A stretch of DNA of 6,214 nt, from positions 1-6,214 of the forward strand of contig QIFI01000098.1 in the NCBI GenBank assembly GCA_003229735.1, in the 5' to 3' direction. The translations under genes and the position numbers were made by a program. The notes under the pieces were generated by a model, which worked only from the letters and a program-made list of their open reading frames with translations, was not told the DNA's origin and searched no databases. Of the stretch, positions 1 to 5,543 are shown one piece after another (position 1 is the first letter of the stretch; the number at the start of each line of letters is the position of its first letter). The DNA is from Candidatus Anderseniibacteriota bacterium. Its GTDB lineage: Bacteria; Patescibacteriota; Andersenbacteria; UBA10190.

Positions 1-229
1 TAACTTCCGCCTCCCCATTTAACTGCTCCAAATCATATTTCCCAGTCCCTTCATCTGACACCCCCGCGTGCGATGGCGCGTCAATATGTGTACCGGTATG
101 TGATCCCAAAGAAATTTTCGTCATTTTATAGTCCCCGCCCTCCACCGACTCAAAAACCACCTCCGGATTATTTGGATAAATAGCCATCCCCTCATGAATT
201 GACCGCGAAATATCAATTAACTTTTTCAC
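1..229 (-). CDS. Cyclase / kynurenine formamidase-family metal-dependent hydrolase (N-terminal part, cut by window edge)
   Basis: The 76 visible residues begin VKKLIDISRSIHEGMAIYP and contain SLGSHTGTHIDAPSH at about residues 40-54. The HxGTHxDxPxH pattern (His44, His48, Asp50, His54) is the metal-binding signature of the cyclase family (PF04199), which includes kynurenine formamidase and other amide or ester hydrolases. The substrate cannot be told from this fragment, and the C-terminal part lies beyond the left edge. The start is taken as GTG at 229-227, because an in-frame TGA lies two codons upstream and the next in-frame ATG (codon 15) would remove the conserved N-terminal D-I-S strand. 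A GAGAG directly touching the start is too close to be a standard Shine-Dalgarno. The gene follows the D-2-hydroxyacid dehydrogenase by 37 bases on the same strand, so the two are probably cotranscribed. Family assignment is firm; specific function is open. Confidence 0.85.
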   Translation of the reverse strand, partial: MKKLIDISRSIHEGMAIYPNNPEVVFESVEGGDYKMTKISLGSHTGTHIDAPSHAGVSDEGTGKYDLEQLNGEAEV

Positions 230-266
230 CTCTCAATCTTAACCCCTAATGTCTAAGGCTTAAAGC

Positions 267-1271
267 CTATTCAACTAAATTCAAACATGTTTTATTAATA
301 AACGCGTCGATATTCCAAATCGTAGTATTTAAAATCTTCGCCACTGCCTCCTCACTATTAAACGCGTTATGCGGCGTCACAATCACCTTCGGATTACTAA
401 ACAATATATGGTTATGCAATAAAGCTGACAATTCCTGATTTGATGGCGCGGATTTAGACAATATCTCCGCTTCCTCCGCCACTAATTGCTCATGCTCAAT
501 CACGTCCAACCCAACTCCCGATAAAATACCATCATCGATGGCCTTCAACACCGCCGCCGTCTGGACTAAATCTCCTCTGGCCGTATTTACCAGAATTGCC
601 CCTGGCTTAATCAACTGAACTGTCTCCATGTTTATCATATGTTTCGTCTCGTCAGTTAACGGCGCGTGCAAACTTATCACATCCGATCTCTTTAATAATT
701 CCTCCAAAGAATCCACATATTTAATCTGTAATCTTTTCGCCAACTCCCCATCCGGCTGGGGATCAAAAACTATGACTCGCATCGCAAACGCTCTAGCCAT
801 CTCCGCCACTTTACTGCCGATTTTACCGCATCCAATTAATCCTAGCGTCTTATCATCCAAATCAAATCCTCTTAAACCTTCCCTGGAAAACCTTCCCTCT
901 CTACCCCGCTTTTCTGCCTGCACCAGTTTTCGTGATAAAGCTAACATTAAAGCCATCGTATGCTCCGCTACAGTTCGCTCTCCATAAGTCGGCACATTAC
1001 TCACCGAAATCCCCCGATCCCGACAAGCCTTTAGATCAATATGATCAAACCCCGTCGACCGAGTACTAATATGCTCTAAATGAGGCAGTGTCTGCAATAC
1101 TTCCCTGGTCATTTTTGACCAGGCAAAAACTGAAATCACTTGGGCCTGTCTATATTTTTTAGCTGTTACCAGCGTCAACTTTTCACCCGCCAAAACTACC
1201 AACTCCCCCGCTATCACCTTCGGAATCCTGTCCCGCTCCCAATCTTCCACGTCATAAAATACTATAGACAT
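267..1271 (-). CDS. NAD-dependent D-2-hydroxyacid dehydrogenase, D-lactate dehydrogenase type
   Basis: A 334-residue cytosolic enzyme expected to interconvert a 2-keto acid and a D-2-hydroxy acid with NAD(H), most likely pyruvate and D-lactate. The nucleotide-binding motif is G147-C-G149-K-I-G152, and Asp170 at the end of the next strand (VIVFDP) favours NAD over NADP. The catalytic residues of the family are all present: Arg232 in NTARGD, Glu261 in GLDVIEHE and His301 in TPHNAF. The N-terminal catalytic domain includes STRSTGFDHIDL (69-80), close to the D-lactate dehydrogenase consensus. Length is normal for the family. The ATG at 1271 has no clear Shine-Dalgarno. A TTGACA/TATTAG promoter lies just upstream, and the hydrolase gene follows downstream in the same direction. 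Related enzymes for phosphoglycerate, glycerate or hydroxyisocaproate share the fold, so the substrate is inferred. A FAD-linked oxidase of the D-lactate family is encoded at 3748-5394. Confidence 0.92.
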   Translation of the reverse strand: MSIVFYDVEDWERDRIPKVIAGELVVLAGEKLTLVTAKKYRQAQVISVFAWSKMTREVLQTLPHLEHISTRSTGFDHIDLKACRDRGISVSNVPTYGERTVAEHTMALMLALSRKLVQAEKRGREGRFSREGLRGFDLDDKTLGLIGCGKIGSKVAEMARAFAMRVIVFDPQPDGELAKRLQIKYVDSLEELLKRSDVISLHAPLTDETKHMINMETVQLIKPGAILVNTARGDLVQTAAVLKAIDDGILSGVGLDVIEHEQLVAEEAEILSKSAPSNQELSALLHNHILFSNPKVIVTPHNAFNSEEAVAKILNTTIWNIDAFINKTCLNLVE

Positions 1272-1284
1272 AATCTACTTTTAT

Positions 1285-1313
1285 CTTAAACCTTACTAAT
1301 AAGGTGTTATACT
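1285..1313 (+). promoter_or_regulatory. Candidate extended -10 promoter for the small membrane-protein pair
   Basis: TATACT at 1308-1313 is preceded by TG one base earlier (TGtTATACT), an extended -10. The -35 at 1285-1290 (CTTAAA, 17-base spacer) is poor, as is usual with extended -10 elements. The predicted transcription start near 1320 leaves only about 5 bases before the ATG at 1325, so the message would be nearly leaderless. Confidence 0.5.
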
Positions 1314-1324
1314 AATCCTGTCAA
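1296..1324 (-). promoter_or_regulatory. Candidate sigma70-type promoter for the D-2-hydroxyacid dehydrogenase operon
   Basis: Read on the minus strand, a perfect TTGACA (1324-1319) is followed after 17 bases by TATTAG (1301-1296, 4 of 6 consensus). Transcription would start around 1290 and give a leader of about 18 bases. A competing -10, TATAAC, lies further upstream within the spacer but lacks a matching -35. The elements interleave with the plus-strand promoter at 1285-1313. Confidence 0.5.
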
Positions 1325-1438
1325 ATGGTTACTCTAATTGATCATATCACTCTTTGGGGCGCTTTCTTCATTTTCGGTTTCAGCGTCGGTTTTTTTGTCA
1401 TCTACCTATTTAATCAAGCCAGTAAAAATAAATTCTAA
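1325..1438 (+). CDS. Tiny single-pass membrane protein, 37 aa, unknown function
   Basis: The reading frame starts MVTLIDHITLWGAF and continues with a strongly hydrophobic stretch rich in Phe, Gly, Ile and Val (about residues 8-29), ending in a short polar tail with Lys residues (NQASKNKF). This is the pattern of one membrane helix with a cytoplasmic basic C-terminus. Its TAA shares a base with the ATG of the next gene (TAATG), so the two are probably translationally coupled. There is an extended -10 promoter immediately upstream and no Shine-Dalgarno at the right distance; AAGGTG at 1302-1306 lies about 19 bases away. I do not recognise the family. The case that it is a real gene rests on promoter placement, the overlap and the clean helix-plus-charged-tail profile. 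Confidence 0.55.
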   Translation: MVTLIDHITLWGAFFIFGFSVGFFVIYLFNQASKNKF

Positions 1439-1656
1439 TGACCGATGTAATTATCAGCATCTTCCGCTCTCTCGGCTTCGTCGTTCTTTATGCCATCATC
1501 GGTTTTGGGCCCGGACTGATGCTGGGTGTTATCACTGCCAACCTGACCGGCGGCCGCGGCCGTCCTCCTCTTAATAACAAACACCAGGAAGCCATTCGCG
1601 CCGCCGCTCAACACAATGCTCAATGGCACCCCTCGCACAAACGCTGGCAAAAATAA
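1438..1656 (+). CDS. Small membrane protein with basic C-terminal tail, 72 aa, unknown function
   Basis: The protein has a hydrophobic N-terminal half (about residues 4-34, including GFVVLYAIIGFGPGLMLGV) that would form one membrane helix or a tight hairpin around the Gly-Pro-Gly. A soluble tail rich in Arg, His, Gln and Asn follows (TGGRGRPPLNNKHQEAIRAA and a His/Trp/Lys-rich end). The start is the ATG at 1438, which overlaps the stop of the 37-aa gene, and no Shine-Dalgarno precedes it, so reinitiation is likely. The gene converges on the beta-CASP nuclease gene with 34 bases between their ends. I cannot assign a family. The RGRPP segment resembles basic nucleic-acid-contacting patches, but this is too short to interpret. 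Confidence 0.6.
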   Translation: MTDVIISIFRSLGFVVLYAIIGFGPGLMLGVITANLTGGRGRPPLNNKHQEAIRAAAQHNAQWHPSHKRWQK

Positions 1657-1662
1657 CTGGGT

Positions 1663-1706
1663 CTACTCACTACCAACTACTCACTACAAACTACAAACTA
1701 AAACTA
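1663..1706. repeat. 7-base tandem repeat carrying a TAG stop in each unit
   Basis: Five perfect-length heptads of the form CTACNNA (CTACTCA, CTACCAA, CTACTCA, CTACAAA, CTACAAA) run from 1663 to 1697, followed by a degenerate CTAAAACTA. On the minus strand every unit ends in GTAG, and because the period is 7 successive TAG codons fall in all three frames. The tract lies between the convergent genes, and its fifth unit supplies the stop codon and last codons of the beta-CASP gene. Confidence 0.8.
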
Positions 1707-3094
1707 TCCCCCTCCTTTGGTTGTACCACCTGCCATTCCGGATGAGCCTCTTTTATTTGCGCCCTATAATCATCCGCCTGATGCGCTTCACCATGAACTA
1801 AATAAACCTGCTTCAAACCTTTAATTCCTTCCGCGAACGCCTGCAATTCCCGGCTGTCGGCATGAGCCGAAAACTCGTTGAATAAAAATACATCCGCCTT
1901 CACCTGGTCCCGGCCGCCCAATATCTCCACCGACTTGTCCCCCTCTAATATCCTTCGCCCCAACGTGCCCTGGGCCTGGTATCCGGTAATAAATATAGCA
2001 TTGTCAGCATCTTCAATCGTGTGCTTTAAGTGATGCACCACTCGCCCCGCCGTCATCATTCCTGAAGCCGAGATCACCATAAAAGGACCTGGCATACCAT
2101 TCAATTCTTTCGATTCCCGGGAAGATTGCACATACGTCAAATTTCTAAAAGCCAGCGGATCATGTCCAGGCTTGGCAAAATCAACCCACGTCTCTTCATC
2201 GTAATCCTCCCGATGTTTTCGATGCACCTCTGTTAAGTTAGTAGCCAAAGGAGAATCCACATAAATCGGAAATCGCGGAATCTTACCCTCATCAGTCAGC
2301 CTATGCACTAAATACACCAGCACCTGCGTCCTTCCTAAAGAAAAAGCCGGCACCACAATCTTGCCGCCCCTATCCACTACCCGCTTAATTGCCACTGCCA
2401 ACTGCTCAATAGCATCCGTCAAAGGATCATGCACCCGACTGCCATAAGTAGTTTCTGTAATCAAAGTCGTTATTTCCTCCCGCGGAACCTGCGGATCAAA
2501 CAACAGCGGCATCCCGCTCGGCCCCAGATCTCCGGTATAAGCTAATCTCTCCACTTTTCCCTTCTCTTCCATTTCCAGCACCGTAATCGCCGACCCTAAT
2601 ATATGCCCGGCGTCATAGAACTTCAATTTCACATTCGGTAAAATCTGTTTCCAGCCGCCCCCCCGCCTCGCGTATTCCACCGGCTCAAAACGCTTCACTG
2701 CCTCCTCCACATCCTCTTCAGTAAACAAAGCCTCTCTTGAATCCGGTGCCCCGAACTTATGCTTCATCCGATATTTGGCATCCTGCCGTTCAATCTTGGC
2801 CATATCCTTCATCATCCATTGCGCCACATCAATAGTCGCCTTGGTGGCAAATATTTTTCCCTGATACCCATTCTTGACCAATAACATTAACATTCCGCTA
2901 TGATCAATATGCGCGTGCGATAACACTACCTGATCAATAGTATCCGGCGCGAACGGCAAACTCCGATTTCGCTCCCGCACATCAGACAATCCCTGAAAAG
3001 TCCCGCAATCAAGCAGTACTTTCTTATCCCCCGCCTCCACCAAATGCTTGGAACCGGTAACTCCCCCTGCCGCCCCATAAAAAGTTATATTCAT
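1691..3094 (-). CDS. Beta-CASP metallo-beta-lactamase-fold ribonuclease (CPSF/YSH1-like, COG1236 type)
   Basis: A 467-residue zinc-dependent nuclease expected to process or degrade RNA in the cytosol. Metallo-beta-lactamase motifs are in order: H60-A-H62-I-D64-H65, His164 in DAGHILGS and Asp189 in TGDLG. The beta-CASP insert follows, with motif A acid Glu214 (TETTYGSR), motif B His411 (FSAHAD) and motif C His434 (VHGE). All expected metal and catalytic residues are therefore present. SASGMMTAGRVVHHL (342-356) and GYQAQGTLGRR (371-381) are typical of the CPSF-like branch. It has neither the N-terminal KH domains of archaeal aCPSF1 nor the C-terminal extension of RNase J. The start ATG lies 8 bases after the stop of the cupredoxin gene, with no Shine-Dalgarno, so expression probably depends on the upstream gene. 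The last codons (SFSL) are encoded by a 7-base repeat tract, so the true family C-terminus may end slightly earlier. Confidence 0.93.
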   Translation of the reverse strand: MNITFYGAAGGVTGSKHLVEAGDKKVLLDCGTFQGLSDVRERNRSLPFAPDTIDQVVLSHAHIDHSGMLMLLVKNGYQGKIFATKATIDVAQWMMKDMAKIERQDAKYRMKHKFGAPDSREALFTEEDVEEAVKRFEPVEYARRGGGWKQILPNVKLKFYDAGHILGSAITVLEMEEKGKVERLAYTGDLGPSGMPLLFDPQVPREEITTLITETTYGSRVHDPLTDAIEQLAVAIKRVVDRGGKIVVPAFSLGRTQVLVYLVHRLTDEGKIPRFPIYVDSPLATNLTEVHRKHREDYDEETWVDFAKPGHDPLAFRNLTYVQSSRESKELNGMPGPFMVISASGMMTAGRVVHHLKHTIEDADNAIFITGYQAQGTLGRRILEGDKSVEILGGRDQVKADVFLFNEFSAHADSRELQAFAEGIKGLKQVYLVHGEAHQADDYRAQIKEAHPEWQVVQPKEGDSFSL

Positions 3095-3095
3095 C

Positions 3096-3119
3096 CAGGT
3101 TACTAGTTACTAGTAACTA
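3096..3119. repeat. Second 7-base TAG-bearing repeat with a 16-base perfect palindrome
   Basis: Three heptads (CAGGTTA, CTAGTTA, CTAGTAA) are followed by CTAT. Positions 3104-3119 read TAGTTACTAGTAACTA, identical to its own reverse complement. On the minus strand the tract gives the last codons of the cupredoxin gene and tandem TAG TAA stops. It has the same period and stop content as the tract at 1663-1706 but a different unit sequence. Confidence 0.7.
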
Positions 3120-3675
3120 TGACTACTCCGGTTAGGTTCGGCAGTAAATTATCATGATATGTCCACTCTCCCGTTTTATTAAACGTAAACGCATATTCCT
3201 CTCCGGTAGTCAATCCTTTTTTCGCGTCAAATCCTGGCAGCAGCCGATGCAGAGGATGATTATCTGAAGCCGGCCAATGTAAAGCCTGCCCATTATTCAT
3301 AAATGTCACTTGAGTACCGGCTTTAACTGTCAATTTATCAGGCACAAACCCGGCATCAGTTATTGATATCACTTCAAAAGCTGTCGGCTCACCTGATACT
3401 TGCTCCACTGCCGCTTTTTGTTTTGATTTATCGCCCGCGGCTCCCGTCTTCTCTGCCGTGGTATCCACCACTCCCTCGGCCGGCGGCAACCCTTCCGGCC
3501 CTAGCATTAACAGCTGGCCTCCTCCGCCTCTTGCTTCCTCAACTACCTGCGGCTCACTCACTACCTCTATATCTATCACATCATTATCCGGAGCCGTAGA
3601 TCTAAACACCAGCCCTCCAATAACCACTACCACCACCACTCCGGCTAACCCCCAAATTACGATTGATCCTCGCAT
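3103..3675 (-). CDS. Membrane-anchored cupredoxin-like protein without cysteine, 190 aa
   Basis: Residues 5-24 (IVIWGLAGVVVVVVIGGLVF) form an N-terminal membrane anchor with no lipobox Cys. A low-complexity linker rich in Gly, Glu, Lys and Ala follows (about 25-95), and then a cupredoxin-like beta domain (about 98-188) that would sit outside the membrane. Cues for the fold are DAGFVPDKLTVKAGTQVTF (107-125), HWPASDNHPLH (133-143) and a closing GEWTYHDNLLPNLTGVVIV strand-loop-strand. In blue-copper proteins the last loop supplies Cys, His and Met. Here Tyr173-His174 occupies the Cys region, Leu residues stand where a second His and Met are expected, and the protein has no Cys at all. Possible ligands are His133, His140, His143 and His174. 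It could bind copper as a type-2-like site, bind another ligand, or be structural. GGAG lies only 3 bases before the ATG. The nuclease gene follows 8 bases later. Confidence 0.82.
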   Translation of the reverse strand: MRGSIVIWGLAGVVVVVVIGGLVFRSTAPDNDVIDIEVVSEPQVVEEARGGGGQLLMLGPEGLPPAEGVVDTTAEKTGAAGDKSKQKAAVEQVSGEPTAFEVISITDAGFVPDKLTVKAGTQVTFMNNGQALHWPASDNHPLHRLLPGFDAKKGLTTGEEYAFTFNKTGEWTYHDNLLPNLTGVVIVTSN

Positions 3676-3682
3676 CAGCTCC

Positions 3683-3710
3683 AGTATATCACTAACCCCG
3701 GTTCATGCAA
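3683..3710 (-). promoter_or_regulatory. Candidate promoter of the cupredoxin/nuclease operon, predicted leaderless
   Basis: On the minus strand TATACT (3688-3683) is preceded at 16 bases by TTGCAT (3710-3705, 3 of 6 consensus). Only seven bases (GGAGCTG) separate the -10 from the ATG at 3675, so transcription would start at or very close to the A of the start codon. Confidence 0.5.
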
Positions 3711-3731
3711 TTAGTGTTTCATTTAAAAAGG

Positions 3732-3737
3732 TACTAT
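3732..3737 (+). promoter_or_regulatory. Candidate -10 element for the FAD-linked oxidase gene
   Basis: TACTAT (4 of 6 consensus) lies 10 bases before the ATG at 3748, with no convincing -35 (3709-3716 reads AATTAGTG). AAAAAGG at 3725-3730 is too far upstream to act as a Shine-Dalgarno. An in-frame TAA at 3724-3726 excludes a much longer protein. Confidence 0.35.
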
Positions 3738-3747
3738 CATTACTCAT

Positions 3748-5394
3748 ATGGCCTCACAGTTGAACGAAGACATAAAAAAACTAATTAAAGGCGAAGTCAC
3801 TGCCGATCAGGCCGCCATTGAAGAACACAGCCGCGATGCCAGCTTATTCGAAATTACCCCGGCCCTGGTCGTCTATCCCCAAAACGCTGAAGATATATCC
3901 CAATTGGTCGATTATCTGAATGCTCATCCCGGCCAAAAATTATCCCTCACCGTTCGCTCCGGCGGCACCGATATGTCCGGGGGCCCCTTAAGCGAATCAA
4001 TCATCGTCAATATGAAGCACTTGGATAAAATATCCGATGTCGGTGATCTTGAAGCCACCGCCCAGCCCGGCGCCTATTACCGGGATTTCGAAACCCAGAC
4101 CCTGGCCAAAAATTTACTCATGCCTTCTTATCCCGCTTCCCGTGACCTGTGTACTATTGGCGGCATTGTCGCCAACAATTCCGGCGGTGAAAAAACATTA
4201 GCCTATGGTAAAACTGAAGATTATATCAAACAACTCAAAGTAATTCTGCGTGATGGCAAAGAATACACTATTAAGCCTCTCTCTAAAGATGAGCTCGACC
4301 AAAAAATGGCTCAATCTGATCTGGAGGGTGAAATATACAGCCGGCTATTCCAGCTCATAGACGACAACTACGACCTCCTTCAACAAGCCAAGCCAAAAGT
4401 TTCCAAGAATTCCGCCGGTTACTACCTCTGGAATGTTTATGATAAACAGCACCAGGTTTTCGACCTTACCAAATTAATTACCGGCTCTCAAGGCACCCTC
4501 GGCATTATCACCGAAGTTACTTTCAAGCTCATTACCCCTCATCCCAAATCTCAAATGCTGGTCATCTTCCTCAAGGATCTGAATAAACTGGCCGATGTGG
4601 TTAATAAGGTTCTCGCCTACCAGCCGGAGAGCTTTGAATCTTACGATGACCACACCATGAAAATCGCCCTGCGCTTCTTGCCGGACTTGATCAAACAGCT
4701 CAAAGCCAAAAATCTGATATCTCTGGGCTTTAAATTCCTGCCCGAATTCGGCATGGTTTTAACTGGCGGCCTGCCTAAACTAATCCTGATTGCTGAATTT
4801 ACCGGCCAGGACCAGGACGAAGTTCATAAACGAGCCCTGGCCGCGGAGACCGCCCTGCAAACTCTCGATGTTAATACCCGACTCACCAAATCCAGCGCCG
4901 AAGCCGAAAAATACTGGGTGGTTCGCCGTGAAAGTTTCAGCCTGCTCCGCCACCATGTCCATCATAAACGCACCGCCCCTTTCATCGACGACATCTGCGT
5001 CACCCCCAGCCAACTGCCGGAATTCCTGCCCAAATTAACCGCCATCATGAAACACTATGACCTTACCTACACTGTCGCCGGACACATTGGCGACGCTAAT
5101 TTCCACATCATCCCTCTCATGGACACCTCCCGTCCCGACATGGGTAAAATAATCGACGAGTTAAGCAATCAAGTCTACGACCTGGTCCACGAATACCACG
5201 GCACCATCACCGCCGAACACAATGACGGCCTGGTCCGCACCCCCTTCCTCCCCAAAATGTATCCCCCGGAAGTAATAAAGCTTTTCAAACAGACCAAGCA
5301 AATCTTCGACCCCGACAACATCTTCAACCCCTGCAAGAAGGTCGAGTCTGACTGGAAATACAACATCAAACACCTGATCAAAGAACAACCCTAG
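3748..5394 (+). CDS. FAD-linked oxidase/dehydrogenase, GlcD / D-lactate dehydrogenase family
   Basis: A 548-residue flavoprotein with the two-domain plan of the family: a PCMH-type FAD-binding domain (PF01565, about 35-260) and a C-terminal FAD-linked oxidase domain (PF02913, about 265-530). FAD-contact segments are VRSGGTDMSGG (69-79), CTIGGIVANNSGG (135-147) and TGSQGTLGIITEVT (245-258). The substrate/metal region has GHIGDANFH (His446, His453) and AEHNDG (489-494, Glu490, His491), and the domain closes with FDPDNIFNP (520-528). Members oxidise D-lactate, glycolate or other 2-hydroxy acids and pass electrons to quinone, cytochrome or ferredoxin-type partners. No Fe-S domain follows here, so the acceptor is unknown. 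The tail after residue 530 (CKKVESDWKYNIKHLIKEQP) is beyond the usual end and is the part repeated downstream. The ATG lacks a Shine-Dalgarno and lies close behind a -10-like element. D-lactate is a plausible substrate given the D-lactate dehydrogenase homologue nearby. Confidence 0.9.
   Translation: MASQLNEDIKKLIKGEVTADQAAIEEHSRDASLFEITPALVVYPQNAEDISQLVDYLNAHPGQKLSLTVRSGGTDMSGGPLSESIIVNMKHLDKISDVGDLEATAQPGAYYRDFETQTLAKNLLMPSYPASRDLCTIGGIVANNSGGEKTLAYGKTEDYIKQLKVILRDGKEYTIKPLSKDELDQKMAQSDLEGEIYSRLFQLIDDNYDLLQQAKPKVSKNSAGYYLWNVYDKQHQVFDLTKLITGSQGTLGIITEVTFKLITPHPKSQMLVIFLKDLNKLADVVNKVLAYQPESFESYDDHTMKIALRFLPDLIKQLKAKNLISLGFKFLPEFGMVLTGGLPKLILIAEFTGQDQDEVHKRALAAETALQTLDVNTRLTKSSAEAEKYWVVRRESFSLLRHHVHHKRTAPFIDDICVTPSQLPEFLPKLTAIMKHYDLTYTVAGHIGDANFHIIPLMDTSRPDMGKIIDELSNQVYDLVHEYHGTITAEHNDGLVRTPFLPKMYPPEVIKLFKQTKQIFDPDNIFNPCKKVESDWKYNIKHLIKEQP
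5343..5390 (+). repeat. Copy 1 of a 48-base direct repeat (last codons of the FAD-linked oxidase)
   Basis: These 48 bases encode the C-terminal residues from Glu533 on. They match 5441-5488 at 44 of 48 positions by direct comparison, at an offset of 98 bases, which is not a multiple of three. A further 8-base match, TTTGCATA, follows each copy (5397-5404 and 5513-5520). Confidence 0.95.
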
Positions 5395-5405
5395 ACTTTG
5401 CATAA

Positions 5406-5528
5406 ACCCATAAAGATCCAGATCCGCCGTCCTGGCGAACCGAGTCCGACTGGCAATACAACATCAAACACTTGATCAAAGAAAAACCGATAGGCTGTGC
5501 TATCGGTATATATTTGCATACCATCTAA
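5406..5528 (+). pseudogene. Decayed second copy of the 3' end of a FAD-linked oxidase gene
   Basis: Positions 5442-5488 read ESDWQYNIKHLIKEKP, against ESDWKYNIKHLIKEQP at the end of the intact gene. Of the four base differences two are silent (TCT/TCC, CTG/TTG) and two swap Lys and Gln. The frame is open only from 5406 (after a TAA at 5403-5405) to the TAA at 5526-5528, and has no start or Shine-Dalgarno. An extra base before the old TAG has pushed the original stop out of frame, so the frame reads on through the terminator hairpin. Upstream of 5441 the match to the intact gene fades. The silent differences suggest the copy diverged while still coding, as the remnant of a tandem paralogue or of a replaced gene end. 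Confidence 0.7.
5486..5507. terminator. Bidirectional intrinsic terminator hairpin
   Basis: ACCGATAG (5486-5493) and CTATCGGT (5500-5507) form a perfect 8-bp stem around the 6-base loop GCTGTG. On the plus strand it is followed by ATATATTT. On the minus strand it is followed by TTTTTC, a better U tract. It lies between the convergent FAD-linked oxidase and 138-aa genes, so it can serve both, and its minus-strand form sits about 37 bases after the stop of the 138-aa gene. Confidence 0.75.
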
Positions 5529-5543
5529 GTACTACTGGAAAAT

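Noticed and set aside
256..268. AGGCTT-A-AAGCCT dyad at the stop of the dehydrogenase gene as a terminator
   Set aside because: The one-base loop leaves a realistic stem of only about 5 bp with no U tract, and the hydrolase gene starts just downstream in the same direction.
628..987. 119-aa plus-strand frame inside the D-2-hydroxyacid dehydrogenase gene
   Set aside because: It lies opposite a full-length enzyme with all catalytic residues, and its own translation has no recognisable features.
1338..1650. Alternative frames over the two small membrane-protein genes (1338-1574 plus, 1435-1650 minus)
   Set aside because: They conflict with the TAATG-coupled pair, which has an extended -10 promoter and clean membrane-helix profiles.
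1663..1706. CRISPR-like array or telomere-like repeat
   Set aside because: The units are only 7 bases with no spacers, and the tract is too short and degenerate.
3363..3763. Plus-strand frames at 3363-3599 and 3458-3763 opposite the cupredoxin gene
   Set aside because: They are Pro/Leu/Thr/Ser-rich translations of the complement of the low-complexity linker, with no start signals; the minus-strand cupredoxin explains the region.
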